Below, piece after piece: positions 19,441-28,119 of a stretch of 64,000 nucleotides of DNA (positions within the stretch are counted from its first letter, which is position 1; each line of letters begins with the position of its first letter). The stretch comes from Bacillus weihaiensis (GTDB lineage: Bacteria; Bacillota; Bacilli; Bacillales; Bacillaceae), in the NCBI RefSeq assembly GCF_001889165.1, contig NZ_CP016020.1:842501-906500 (forward strand). Direction: 5' to 3'. Under the pieces are notes generated by a model. The model ran no database searches. It was not told where the DNA came from and saw nothing but the letters and a program-made list of their open reading frames with translations. The position numbers and the translations under genes are program-made.

Positions 19441-20259
19441 TTGGCAATTGAATGGGTTTCAGAACGTAAGTACGAAGAGATTTTATATCAAACATATAAT
19501 GGGATTGCTAAAATTTCCATAAACCGTCCACATGTACATAATGCTTTTACTCCTAAGACAGTAATGGAATTAATTGATGCATTTGCATATGCACGTGATG
19601 ATCAAAATGTAGGAGTTATCATTTTAGCAGGTGAAGGTGGCAAGGCTTTCTGTTCAGGTGGAGATCAAAAAGTTCGTGGTCACGGTGGATACGTTGGAGA
19701 CGATCAAATTCCACGTCTAAATGTTCTTGATTTACAAAGATTAATTCGTGTTATCCCAAAACCAGTTATTGCAATGGTAGCAGGTTATGCGATCGGAGGA
19801 GGACACGTACTACATATCGTATGTGATCTTACAATTGCTGCAGACAATGCTGTTTTTGGACAAACTGGTCCTAAAGTAGGAAGCTTTGATGCTGGTTATG
19901 GATCTGGCTATCTTGCTAGAATCGTTGGTCACAAGAAAGCACGTGAAATTTGGTATTTATGCAGACAATATGGTGCCCAAGAAGCTCTTGATATGGGTCT
20001 TGTTAATACAGTTGTACCATTAGAGCAATTGGAGGAAGAAACGGTAAAATGGTGTGAGGAAATCTTAGAAAAGAGTCCAACTGCTATTCGTTTCTTAAAG
20101 GCTGCGTTTAATGCAGACACAGATGGTTTAGCTGGTATTCAGCAATTTGCAGGAGATGCGACTCTCCTCTATTATACAACGGATGAAGCGAAGGAAGGTC
20201 GTGACGCATTTAAAGAAAAGCGTTCACCTGACTTTAAACAATTCCCACGTTTCCCTTAA
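19441..20259 (+). CDS. menB: 1,4-dihydroxy-2-naphthoyl-CoA synthase MenB
   Basis: Crotonase-family enzyme closing the second ring of OSB-CoA to DHNA-CoA. 272 residues. [10 protein letters not shown] (about 80) and [10 protein letters not shown] (about 117) form the oxyanion hole; [20 protein letters not shown] (about 140-160) holds active-site Asp and Tyr; the C-terminal [11 protein letters not shown] is typical. TTG 19441 is placed by AGGAGG 7 bases away. A good terminator follows 20 bases after the stop, separating it from menE. Confidence 0.98.
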   Translation: MAIEWVSERKYEEILYQTYNGIAKISINRPHVHNAFTPKTVMELIDAFAYARDDQNVGVIILAGEGGKAFCSGGDQKVRGHGGYVGDDQIPRLNVLDLQRLIRVIPKPVIAMVAGYAIGGGHVLHIVCDLTIAADNAVFGQTGPKVGSFDAGYGSGYLARIVGHKKAREIWYLCRQYGAQEALDMGLVNTVVPLEQLEEETVKWCEEILEKSPTAIRFLKAAFNADTDGLAGIQQFAGDATLLYYTTDEAKEGRDAFKEKRSPDFKQFPRFP

Positions 20260-20279
20260 GTACCCATTAGGTACCAACA

Positions 20280-20316
20280 AAAACAGCTTGATGATCTCTC
20301 ATCAGGCTGTTTTTTG
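20280..20316 (+). terminator. Terminator or attenuator between menB and menE
   Basis: Stem AAACAGC-TGATGA/TCATCA-GCTGTTT (one internal mismatch), loop TCTC, T6. It is canonical in form but sits inside what is a continuous menFDHBEC operon in B. subtilis. Confidence 0.85.
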
Positions 20317-20380
20317 TACGATGAATAAATAGGATGTGAACAGGTACCAAGCTAATTTGTTTACTAGAGGAGGCACAATG

Positions 20381-21853
20381 ATGAGTTACATGCCAAATTG
20401 GTTAAGGCAACGGGCTGAATTAACACCAGACAGGCTTGCAATTAAATCAGAACAAAAAGAGTACACTTATCGAGAGCTTTATACGGCTTCACAACGCAGA
20501 GCAAGCTTTTTAAAGCATTCCTATAGCTTGAAAAAAGGACAGCACATTGCATTATTGATGAAAAATAGTGTAGATATGGTGATTACTATTCACGCTTGCT
20601 TTTTAATTGGTGTTAGAACAGTCCTATTAAACACGAGGCTTTCATCCCAAGAAGTTGAATGGCAGGTTCAGAATGCAGAAGTAAGTTTCATACTATGTGA
20701 TCGCTATTATGCAGAGATTGTAGACTCGATTAAAACTGTAGAAATTCTCTATCATGATCAATTAGAGGATCTACCTTCATTTGAAAAATTTGAAGAAGAA
20801 ACAGAAATAGATTTACGTGATGTGGCGACGATTATGTACACATCAGGAACAACTGGTCACCCAAAAGGTGTTATACAGACTTTTCAAAATCACTGGTCAA
20901 GTGCAATCGGCTCTACTTTAAACTTAGGTCTCCAATCAACCGACAGATGGTTACTGGCTGTTCCGCTTTATCATATTAGTGGTTTATCTATTTTAATTCG
21001 CAGTGTTCTTTATGGTATCTGCATTGTCCTGCATGATAAATTTGATCCTGTCAAAATGAATCGAGCCATTCAGCAGGATAAAGTAACTATTGTATCTGTC
21101 GTTACTACCATGTTAAAGCAAATGGTAGATGCACTTGGTACGGATGAATATCCAACGACGTTTCGTTGTATGCTTACAGGTGGTGGACCTATCCCAAGAC
21201 CGATATTGGAGGTATGCGTAAAAAAGGGAATACCAGTCTATCAAACGTATGGAATGACAGAAACAGCTTCACAGATTGTCACTCTGTCTCCTGAATACTG
21301 TCTTAAGAAGCTTGGTTCTGCAGGCAAACCACTATTTCAATGTGAAGTTAGGATTGAAAATTCTGGTCAGTCTTGTGCTCCGAATGAAGAAGGAGAGATT
21401 GTTGTCAAAGGACCAAATGTAACAGAAGGGTACTGGAAAAGAGAAGAGGAAACAAATAAATCCTTTGTAGATGGATGGTTTTATACAGGGGATTTAGGTT
21501 ATAAAGACGAGGATGGGTTTTTATATGTTCTTGATCGTCGAACAGACTTAATTATTTCGGGTGGAGAGAATATTTATCCTGCTGAAATTGAAGGGGTTAT
21601 GTTGTCACATTCAAATGTGAAGGACGCTGGTGTAGTTGGAATAGAGGATGAGACGTGGGGACAGATTCCGCATGCTTTTGTTGTCCTACATGATGAACGA
21701 GGCGACCAAAACATTTTAGAACACTGTCAAGAATATTTGGCCTCCTATAAAATTCCTAAATCTATCACAATTTTACCGGAACTTCCTAGGAATGCCTCCA
21801 ATAAATTGTTGCGTAGACTATTAAAAGACAGTGTAAAGGGACATGCTCAATGA
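20381..21853 (+). CDS. menE: o-Succinylbenzoate-CoA ligase MenE
   Basis: ANL-superfamily ligase activating OSB with ATP and CoA to OSB-CoA, the MenB substrate. 490 residues. AMP-binding signature IMYTSGTTGHPKGV (about 150-163), QTYGMTETASQ (about 285), YTGDLGYKDEDGFLYVLDR (about 365), and the late Lys in PRNASNKLLRR near the end. ATG 20381 (7 bases after AGAGGAGG) is preferred to the adjacent ATG 20378 or an in-frame GTG 45 bases upstream. Its own promoter or readthrough of the preceding terminator is needed for expression; I do not see a clear promoter. Confidence 0.95.
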   Translation: MSYMPNWLRQRAELTPDRLAIKSEQKEYTYRELYTASQRRASFLKHSYSLKKGQHIALLMKNSVDMVITIHACFLIGVRTVLLNTRLSSQEVEWQVQNAEVSFILCDRYYAEIVDSIKTVEILYHDQLEDLPSFEKFEEETEIDLRDVATIMYTSGTTGHPKGVIQTFQNHWSSAIGSTLNLGLQSTDRWLLAVPLYHISGLSILIRSVLYGICIVLHDKFDPVKMNRAIQQDKVTIVSVVTTMLKQMVDALGTDEYPTTFRCMLTGGGPIPRPILEVCVKKGIPVYQTYGMTETASQIVTLSPEYCLKKLGSAGKPLFQCEVRIENSGQSCAPNEEGEIVVKGPNVTEGYWKREEETNKSFVDGWFYTGDLGYKDEDGFLYVLDRRTDLIISGGENIYPAEIEGVMLSHSNVKDAGVVGIEDETWGQIPHAFVVLHDERGDQNILEHCQEYLASYKIPKSITILPELPRNASNKLLRRLLKDSVKGHAQ

Positions 21854-22953
21854 TAAAGATTAAGACTGTAAAAATTTATCCTATTTCGCAAACATTAAAG
21901 ACTCCTTTTAAAACAAATATAGGGTATGTCGTGGATCGAGATAGTTTACTTGTGGAAGTAATAGATCATGATGGGGTTAGTGGTTGGGGGGAAGTAGTTG
22001 CCTTTTCTACACCCTGGTATACAGAGGAAACAATTAAGACATGCTATCATATTCTAACTGATTTACTTATCCCGCATATACTTGGAAAACAACTCACACA
22101 TCCTAATGAAGTATATCAGCTATTACAGCCTATTCGCCGAAATCATATGGCAAAGGCTTCTATTGAAGGTGCGATATGGGATCTTTATGCGAAAAAACAA
22201 AAGCTTTCTTTATCTGAGGCATTGGGTGGAACGAAAAAAACAATCGATTGTGGAGTAGTCGTTGGAATGTCTTCCCTTAAAGAGATGTTGAATTCGATAA
22301 GAAAGCATGTAGCTGAAGGGTATAAAAGAGTAAAAATTAAAATATCACCTGAAAAGGATATCGAGATTGTACGAGAGATACGGAGACATTTCCCAACCCT
22401 TCCGTTAATGGTGGACGCTAATTCCTCATACACATTGAAGGATATTGATCGATTAAAGGAACTTGATCAATACGATCTTATGATGATTGAACAGCCACTA
22501 GGGGAAGATGACATTATCGATCATGCGAAATTACAAGATCAAATGAAGACAAAAATTTGTTTAGATGAAAGTATAGTATCCTATACAGATGCCAAAAAAG
22601 CGATTGAATTAGGAAGCTGTAAAATTATCAATATTAAGCCTGGTCGCGTTGGAGGATTAACGGTGTCCAAACAAATCCATGATTTATGTAGTCAGCATGG
22701 CATTGATGTGTGGTGTGGTGGAATGCTTGAAACAGGTATTTCGAGAGCACATAATATTGCATTAGCTTCATTAGAGAATTTTACAATTCCAGGGGATATC
22801 TCCTCCTCGTCACGCTACTGGGAGGAAGACATTGTTTATCCTGAGATTAAGGTAATAAATGGGTCAATCCACATTCCAAATGAAGTTGGTTTAGGCTTCA
22901 AAGTGAAGAGGGATTTTCTTGAGAAGTACAAAAATAAGGAAATCATAAATTAG
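21850..22953 (+). CDS. menC: o-Succinylbenzoate synthase MenC
   Basis: Enolase-superfamily dehydratase turning SHCHC into OSB. 367 residues. Barrel-domain catalytic Lys in KRVKIKIS (about 158-165), Mg ligands Asp in MVDANSSY (about 190), Glu in MIEQPLGEDD (about 214), Asp in CLDESIVS (about 238), and second Lys in NIKPGRVGG (about 262). This is the MenC subgroup that also contains N-acylamino acid racemases, but its place in the men operon settles the role. ATG overlaps the menE stop (ATGA). Confidence 0.95.
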   Translation: MIKIKTVKIYPISQTLKTPFKTNIGYVVDRDSLLVEVIDHDGVSGWGEVVAFSTPWYTEETIKTCYHILTDLLIPHILGKQLTHPNEVYQLLQPIRRNHMAKASIEGAIWDLYAKKQKLSLSEALGGTKKTIDCGVVVGMSSLKEMLNSIRKHVAEGYKRVKIKISPEKDIEIVREIRRHFPTLPLMVDANSSYTLKDIDRLKELDQYDLMMIEQPLGEDDIIDHAKLQDQMKTKICLDESIVSYTDAKKAIELGSCKIINIKPGRVGGLTVSKQIHDLCSQHGIDVWCGGMLETGISRAHNIALASLENFTIPGDISSSSRYWEEDIVYPEIKVINGSIHIPNEVGLGFKVKRDFLEKYKNKEIIN

Positions 22954-23140
22954 AGGAAATAAAAAGGAGAAGCTAAATCTATTGATTAATTATATGGCTC
23001 TAATAAAACCTTGTGTATACACAGCTTAATTTAATTTAAATGGCTATTTCCAAATGTGCTTATAAATCGGAGGGACGTTTACATAGCATTTAAATACTCG
23101 AATTTTTTAAAATAAGCGCTTAAAACTGATTTTTCTATTT

Positions 23141-23169
23141 TTGAAGGAAATGTAAGGATTGAGTATACT
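23141..23169 (+). promoter_or_regulatory. Sigma-A promoter of the candidate sRNA
   Basis: TTGAAG (23141-23146), exactly 17 bases, TATACT (23164-23169). Transcription would start near 23176. Confidence 0.75.
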
Positions 23170-23175
23170 TTCATT

Positions 23176-23299
23176 GTAACAGAAACTCTTAAAATGAAAT
23201 AAGTTTCTCTCTCTGCTCAAGGTTTGAGAATAACGGTAGATATGTTGTGAACCTCTTTAAAAAAGGGTGTGCATATATCTAAGTTATTCTCTTTTTTTT
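23176..23299 (+). ncRNA. Candidate ~125-nt small RNA or terminated leader before mntABCD
   Basis: Bounded by a good promoter and by a strong terminator: GAGAATAAC and TAGATATG (23226-23245) pair with CATATATCTA and GTTATTCTC (23272-23292), followed by T8. The enclosed stretch has no ribosome site plus start worth calling. I do not recognise it as a known riboswitch; in particular it lacks the conserved core of the yybP-ykoY manganese riboswitch. It may be a free sRNA or an attenuated leader of the manganese operon. Confidence 0.55.
23226..23299 (+). terminator. Terminator of the candidate sRNA
   Basis: Long stem (GAGAATAAC/GTTATTCTC plus TAGATATG/CATATATCTA) with T8. Confidence 0.85.
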
Positions 23300-23412
23300 G
23301 TTTACAATTGGTATGTAGAGATCGCTTTTTCAGGTTTTCCTATTCGTGTGAAAAAGCCTATATGGCTTGAAATTTAGATTAATCAACAACAAAGCACAAG
23401 AAAGGATGACAT

Positions 23413-23487
23413 ATGAAAAAAGGAATGAAAAGTTTATTGACAAATATGGGTAAATACATTAGTTTTGTATTAGGGAAACTTTTTTAG
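23413..23487 (+). CDS. Possible 24-residue basic hydrophobic peptide
   Basis: ATG 23413 lies about 7 bases after AGAAAGGA and opens a 24-codon frame ending in TAG. The product starts MKKGMKSLLTNMGK and ends ISFVLGKLF: five lysines, no acidic residue, hydrophobic C-terminal part, able to form an amphipathic helix. It lies between the candidate sRNA terminator and mntA. I do not recognise a family. Small membrane peptides linked to manganese (such as enterobacterial MntS) exist, but nothing in the sequence ties this one to them. Confidence 0.35.
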   Translation: MKKGMKSLLTNMGKYISFVLGKLF

Positions 23488-23633
23488 CTACATAAACAAA
23501 TGATGAAACGAGCTAAATTATTGGCACATAACCCAAATAACGTCATAGACTAATTTTGTTGTAGTAGTTGGGGAACTCTCTTAGCAACGTTATCTTATTT
23601 AGAAAAATAAGTATCGAAATGGAGGAAACAAAG

Positions 23634-24560
23634 GTGAAAAAGTGGTTGGCAGGTATAGTAACAACTATGGTAGCAGTCGTTTTGTTATCGGCATGTGGGA
23701 GTAATGAAACATCCGGAGATTCTAATGGACTCATTAAAGTTACAACAACGACAGGTCAAGTTGCAGACATTGTGAAAAATGTTGGTGGAGACAAAGTAGA
23801 GGTTGCCTCACTAATGGGACCTGGTGTCGATCCTCATCTTTATCAAGCTTCCCAAGGAGATATTAAAAAGCTAAATGACGCTGAGATAATTCTTTATAAT
23901 GGTCTTCATTTAGAAGGTAAAATGGAAGAGATTTTCGAAAAAATGTCAGAGGATAAACCAACAGTAGCAGTTGCAGACGACATTCCAGAAGATATGCTAT
24001 TAGGTGCTGATGATTCAAATGCACATGATCCACACGTATGGTTTGATATCCCAGCATGGCTTTATGCTGTTGATGTGGTCAAAGAGCAGCTTTCAGAATT
24101 ATCGCCAGAAAATAAAGAGCTCTTTGAAGAAAATGCGGAGAAGTACAGAAAAGAATTAGAGGAAGTACATGCATACGCACAAGAGCAAATTGAAACAATT
24201 CCTGAGGAAAGCCGTGTGTTAGTGACAGCACATGATGCTTTTAAATATTTTGGTCATGCATATGGTTTAGAGGTAATGGGATTACAGGGACTAAGTACAG
24301 ATTCTGAATATGGTTTAAAGGATGTCCAATCATTAGTTGATACATTAGTGGATCGAAAAATTAAAGCTGTATTCATTGAAAGTAGTATTTCCGAGAAATC
24401 CATTAACGCAGTAGTTGAGGGAGCGAAAAAGGAAAACCATGAAGTGGTGATTGGTGGAGAGCTTTTCTCAGATGCGATGGGTGAAGAAGGTACAAACGAA
24501 GGTACGTATGTAGGAATGTTTAAGCATAATATTGACACAATTGTCTCGTCTTTAAAATAA
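23634..24560 (+). CDS. mntA: Manganese ABC transporter substrate-binding lipoprotein MntA
   Basis: Cluster A-I metal-binding lipoprotein (ZnuA/PsaA type), 308 residues. Signal peptide VKKWLAGIVTTMVAVVLLSACG ends in lipobox LSAC. Metal ligands: His in GVDPHLYQAS (about 65), His in HDPHVWFD (about 135), Glu/Asp in FIESSISEKSI (about 255) and the C-terminal Asp/Glu region. It lacks the His-rich loop of zinc proteins, unlike the zinc-binding paralogue at 31680, and heads mntBCD; both favour manganese. GTG 23634 is placed by GGAGG spaced 10 bases; the frame extends 22 codons upstream without a site. Confidence 0.93.
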   Translation: MKKWLAGIVTTMVAVVLLSACGSNETSGDSNGLIKVTTTTGQVADIVKNVGGDKVEVASLMGPGVDPHLYQASQGDIKKLNDAEIILYNGLHLEGKMEEIFEKMSEDKPTVAVADDIPEDMLLGADDSNAHDPHVWFDIPAWLYAVDVVKEQLSELSPENKELFEENAEKYRKELEEVHAYAQEQIETIPEESRVLVTAHDAFKYFGHAYGLEVMGLQGLSTDSEYGLKDVQSLVDTLVDRKIKAVFIESSISEKSINAVVEGAKKENHEVVIGGELFSDAMGEEGTNEGTYVGMFKHNIDTIVSSLK

Positions 24561-24585
24561 AGTATAACTATAGATGAATAAAGCA

Positions 24586-24617
24586 GAAAAGCTAAGGAGA
24601 TTATTTCTTAGCTTTTC
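24586..24617 (+). promoter_or_regulatory. Hairpin between mntA and mntB
   Basis: Perfect 11-bp stem GAAAAGCTAAG/CTTAGCTTTTC without a U-run. It probably stabilises or processes the mntA part of the message, giving more binding protein than transporter. Confidence 0.6.
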
Positions 24618-24648
24618 AATTAATAGTCAAATAAGGTTGGTGTATTGA

Positions 24649-25395
24649 ATGATTCCTGTTCAAGTGGAGAATTTAACAATTGCTTATCACCAAAAGCCTG
24701 TACTACAAGAGGTAAGCTTTGAAGTACCAGAAGGAAAGCTAATTGGTATAATTGGTCCGAATGGTGCTGGTAAATCTACTCTTATTAAAGGAATTTTAGG
24801 GCTTATTCCTACAGCTTCTGGTGAAGTGAAAATATACGGAAATCAATATAAAAAGCAGCGTAAAAAGGTTGGCTATGTCCCTCAAAGAGGTTCTGTTGAT
24901 TGGGACTTTCCTACAAATGCATTAGATGTAGTCTTAATGGGAAGATACGGTCATGTTGGCTGGTTTAAACGACCTGGTAAAAAGGATGTTGAATTTGCAA
25001 GAGAATGTTTAAAAAAAGTAGGTATGTTAGAATTTGAGAATAGACAAATTAGTCAGCTATCAGGCGGACAACAGCAACGCGTTTTCTTGGCAAGAGCTCT
25101 AGCGCAGGATGCGGATGTTTATTTTATGGATGAACCATTTGTTGGAGTGGATGCTGCAACAGAACGAGCTATTATTTCCTTGTTAAATGAATTAAAAGCG
25201 AAGGGAAAAACCGTTTTAGTTGTTCACCATGATTTACAAACGGTAGATGAATATTTTGATTGGGTGCTGTTGTTAAATATGAGAAAAGTAGCTTTTGGTC
25301 CAACAAAAGAAACATTTACTATTGATAATTTGCAAAAAACTTATGGTGGCAAGTTAACATTCTTACAAGATCAGTCAGTTTTAGTTAGTAAATAA
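24649..25395 (+). CDS. mntB: Manganese ABC transporter ATPase MntB
   Basis: 248 residues. Walker A GPNGAGKST (about 36-44), Q-loop PQRGSVDW, signature LSGGQQQRV (about 136-144), Walker B DVYFMDEPF (about 155), H-loop VVHHDLQTV. This is the subfamily energising ABC-3 metal permeases. The ATG follows AAGGTTGG. It lies 88 bases after mntA and 37 before mntC. Confidence 0.95.
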   Translation: MIPVQVENLTIAYHQKPVLQEVSFEVPEGKLIGIIGPNGAGKSTLIKGILGLIPTASGEVKIYGNQYKKQRKKVGYVPQRGSVDWDFPTNALDVVLMGRYGHVGWFKRPGKKDVEFARECLKKVGMLEFENRQISQLSGGQQQRVFLARALAQDADVYFMDEPFVGVDAATERAIISLLNELKAKGKTVLVVHHDLQTVDEYFDWVLLLNMRKVAFGPTKETFTIDNLQKTYGGKLTFLQDQSVLVSK

Positions 25396-25432
25396 GCTGA
25401 TTTCATGAACATTATTCTAGGAGTGAAGTGAA

Positions 25433-26740
25433 ATGCTTGAAGAAATAGTATCACAACTTCAAAATCCTAATACACAGTGGGTATTAATCGGCACAATGCT
25501 CCTAGGTATTGCAAGCGGAGTCGTTGGAAGCTTTACATTATTAAGAAAACAAAGCTTAATAGGAGATGCGATGGCTCATGCTGCATTACCAGGTGTATGT
25601 ATAGCTTTTATCCTTTATGGATCAAAATCCTTACTTTGGTTCTTAGTAGGTGCAGCCATAGCGGGGCTACTATCTTCTTTTATTATCCAAGTGATCATAA
25701 ATCATTCAAGAATTAAAGAAGATTCTGCTTTAGGGATAATTATTTCTGTGTTTTTCGGTTTTGGAATTGTGTTGTTAACATATATTCAACACAATGGAGC
25801 TGGTAATCAAAGCGGTTTAGATGATTTTATTTTCGGTCAGGCAGCATCAATGGTCGGGGCAGATGTAAGGTTAATTACAATTATTGCGATCATGTTGCTT
25901 ATCATCACCGCTATCTTTTATAAAGAGTTTAAGTTACTGACGTTTGATCCTCAGTTTGCGAAAGGAATTGGAATTCCTGCAAAGTTCTTTAATGGGTTGC
26001 TACTACTTTTAATCGTTTGTTCGGTTGTCATTGGTTTACAAACGGTAGGAGTAATTCTTATGGCAGCGATGCTTATTACACCAGCCATAAGTGCTAGATA
26101 TTGGACAGATAAATTAAGTCACATGATCATCATATCAGGTCTGATTGGTGGTATTTCAGGTGTAGCAGGTACGCTGTTAAGTACCATTATGGAAGGTATG
26201 GCAACAGGTCCATTAATTATCATTGCAGCTACGCTCATGTTTATCATTTCTCTTATATTTGCTCCAAAACGTGGATTGCTTGCTAAGTTCTTGAAGCAGC
26301 TGTCTTTAAAGAAACGCACAGCGATGGAACAAATTTTCCTAAGCTTTTACGATATAGCTGAAGGTGGGAATCTGAAAAGTATTACTGAGAAAGAAGTTTT
26401 ACAAAAAAGAAAGGTCACACCTGTGTATTTCCAGTATGCTATTAAGGTCCTCGAGAATAAACAGTATATTAAGAAAGCAAGTGAAGGTAGCTGGATATTA
26501 ACAGATGCTGGAATAGAAGCAGCGTATGACTTAGTATTACAACAAAGACTATTTGAAATGTATTTAATGCACGAAATGGAATTTGCTCATTTAGAGTTAA
26601 AAACAAGGGACGATCTTAACTTACAAGCACTTTCTTCTGAAACAAAGGATCAGCTAATCAAACTATTGAGTATACACAATCGTATACCACTATTAACACC
26701 TGAATCTTCTAGTGTAGCAAATAGGAGGTTGATGGTGTAA
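25433..26740 (+). CDS. mntC: Manganese ABC transporter permease MntC with C-terminal winged-helix-like extension
   Basis: 435 residues. The first ~285 form an ABC-3 permease (about eight or nine membrane segments; GDAMAHAALPGVC near 43-55 is the family signature). A cytoplasmic extension of ~150 residues follows (MEQIFLSFYDIAEGGN ... ITEKEVLQ ... VYFQYAIKVLENKQYI ... WILTDAGIEAA), which reads like a DtxR/MntR winged helix and helical dimerisation segment (LFEMYLMHEMEFAHLEL). A similar long form is found in B. subtilis MntC. The extension may sense metal or regulate gating; that is inference. ATG follows AGGAGTGAAG. Confidence 0.93.
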   Translation: MLEEIVSQLQNPNTQWVLIGTMLLGIASGVVGSFTLLRKQSLIGDAMAHAALPGVCIAFILYGSKSLLWFLVGAAIAGLLSSFIIQVIINHSRIKEDSALGIIISVFFGFGIVLLTYIQHNGAGNQSGLDDFIFGQAASMVGADVRLITIIAIMLLIITAIFYKEFKLLTFDPQFAKGIGIPAKFFNGLLLLLIVCSVVIGLQTVGVILMAAMLITPAISARYWTDKLSHMIIISGLIGGISGVAGTLLSTIMEGMATGPLIIIAATLMFIISLIFAPKRGLLAKFLKQLSLKKRTAMEQIFLSFYDIAEGGNLKSITEKEVLQKRKVTPVYFQYAIKVLENKQYIKKASEGSWILTDAGIEAAYDLVLQQRLFEMYLMHEMEFAHLELKTRDDLNLQALSSETKDQLIKLLSIHNRIPLLTPESSSVANRRLMV

Positions 26741-27633
26741 TGAGTTATGATGCGTGGATTATTATAACAGGCTCTTTAGTAGGTATTACGTGTGCGATGA
26801 TTGGATGCTTCTTAGTATTAAGAAAAATGGCTATGTTAGCAGATGCCATCTCACATACTGTTTTATTAGGTATAGTGGGTGGATATTTAGTCAGTAGAAG
26901 CTTAGAGGGCCCTTCATTGTTAATTGGGGCTGTTGTAGTAGGGTTATTAACTGCTTTGTTAGTGCAAGTGCTAAGTGGAAAAGGAGTACAGTCTGATGCG
27001 GCAATTGGTATCGTTTTTACCTCGCTATTTGCCATAGGAGTCATCATTCTCTCTACCTCAATTGGTGACATTCATTTAGACGTCGATCATGCGTTAATGG
27101 GTGAGATTACATTTATACCTTGGGATACAGTAGAATGGAACGGAATGGATTTAGGTCCGAAAGCGGTATGGTTACTGTCTTTCGTGTTTATCGTTAATCT
27201 CCTTATTATTATCGCTTTTTATAAGGAATTTAAAATAAGCTCATTTGATCCAGAAATGGCAATTGCGATTGGAATTCCTGTTTTATTTATTCACTATTTA
27301 CAGATGGGGATGCTATCGATAACGACAGTAGCTTCATTTGATAGTGTTGGTGCAATATTGGTTGTGGCTATGTTAATTGTCCCAGCTTCAACAGCTTATT
27401 TGCTAACAGATAAACTTTTAAATATGTTATTCATTAGTGCGGGTATTGGTGTATTTTCAGCTGTTTCGGGATATTATGCGGCCACAATGTTAAACGTATC
27501 AATAGCAGGTTCCATGGCAACTGCTACAGGAATTCTATTTGCTCTAGCTTTCCTTTTTTCACCGAAGCATGGGCTCATTGCAAAAAAACGTGCACAGAGA
27601 AAATTATCAAAAGCTACTAGTGTTACAACTTAA
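26740..27633 (+). CDS. mntD: Manganese ABC transporter permease MntD
   Basis: 297 residues, second ABC-3 permease, with LADAISHTVLLGIVGG (about 35-50) and the conserved late SFDSVGAILVVAMLIVPA segment. It has no C-terminal extension, only a basic tail, so it would pair with MntC as a heterodimer. Start overlaps the mntC stop by one base (TAATG). A strong terminator ends the operon. Confidence 0.95.
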   Translation: MSYDAWIIITGSLVGITCAMIGCFLVLRKMAMLADAISHTVLLGIVGGYLVSRSLEGPSLLIGAVVVGLLTALLVQVLSGKGVQSDAAIGIVFTSLFAIGVIILSTSIGDIHLDVDHALMGEITFIPWDTVEWNGMDLGPKAVWLLSFVFIVNLLIIIAFYKEFKISSFDPEMAIAIGIPVLFIHYLQMGMLSITTVASFDSVGAILVVAMLIVPASTAYLLTDKLLNMLFISAGIGVFSAVSGYYAATMLNVSIAGSMATATGILFALAFLFSPKHGLIAKKRAQRKLSKATSVTT

Positions 27634-27650
27634 AGCTGAATCCATTATAA

Positions 27651-27686
27651 AGGTCCCGATTCATATTTGAATTGGGACCTTTTTGT
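27651..27686 (+). terminator. Terminator of mntABCD
   Basis: Stem AGGTCCCGATTCA/TGAATTGGGACCT (one G-T pair), loop TATT, T5. Confidence 0.94.
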
Positions 27687-27832
27687 TGCTCAAGAGAATA
27701 CCTGTTTACCTGTCGAACAAACTATATACAATAGCTTTCTTCTTTAGATGAAGCCTATTCAACATGTGAGGCTCTGTCTAGGCTAACAAGCATATCCTAT
27801 AAAGGATTTAAAAGATAACGTACAGGTAGTAA

Positions 27833-28024
27833 TTATTCCATTAATCCGTATTCAACAGCTCGATCAGCAACAAGTTGATCTACATCATGAGGTAAATTGT
27901 CTAGTGAACCAAATTCATAATCCCAGAGGTTTGTAAAAGAATCGACAAACGCTGGGAAGGACTCTGCATTTTTACTATTTACTTCTTTACGAAACGATTC
28001 AAGTAAGCTTTCTTCCATCATCAT
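27833..28024 (-). CDS. Small acidic protein of unknown function
   Basis: About 62-64 residues starting at one of three consecutive ATG codons (28024, 28021, 28018) behind GTGGGGGT; the last gives the best spacing. Acidic (EESLLESFRKEVNSK at the start, PHDVDQLVADRAVEYGLME at the end), soluble, no cysteine. It lies next to the cytochrome bd operon, in the same direction and about 90 bases beyond cydB, so it may be read with it. I do not recognise a named family. Confidence 0.7.
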   Translation of the reverse strand: MMMEESLLESFRKEVNSKNAESFPAFVDSFTNLWDYEFGSLDNLPHDVDQLVADRAVEYGLME

Positions 28025-28119
28025 TACCCCCACTCATTTTTTACATTATAGGATGTGAGCATTGGACCATTATTATTCATGAAGGTGGATTTACATTCAT
28101 TTAGAATGCCCCCAATTAT

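Larger units (their letters stand above)
22954..23633 (+). other. Intergenic region menC-mntA
   Basis: About 680 bases. They contain a 12-base palindrome TGTGTATACACA (23012-23023), a strong sigma-A promoter (23141-23169) leading to a 3' terminator hairpin, a second hairpin GCTTTTTCA/TGAAAAAGC (about 23330-23358), and a 24-codon frame with a ribosome site (23413-23487). I could not find a convincing MntR operator before mntA. Confidence 0.6.

Noticed and set aside
22981-23028. Fifteen-codon TTG frame after an AAAGGAG sequence past menC
   Set aside because: Spacing is long and composition is unremarkable; one weak cue is not enough for a call.
23530-23600. MntR operator before mntA
   Set aside because: TAATTTTG and GGGGAACTC are present but spaced about 14 bases apart, where the known operator needs about 8.
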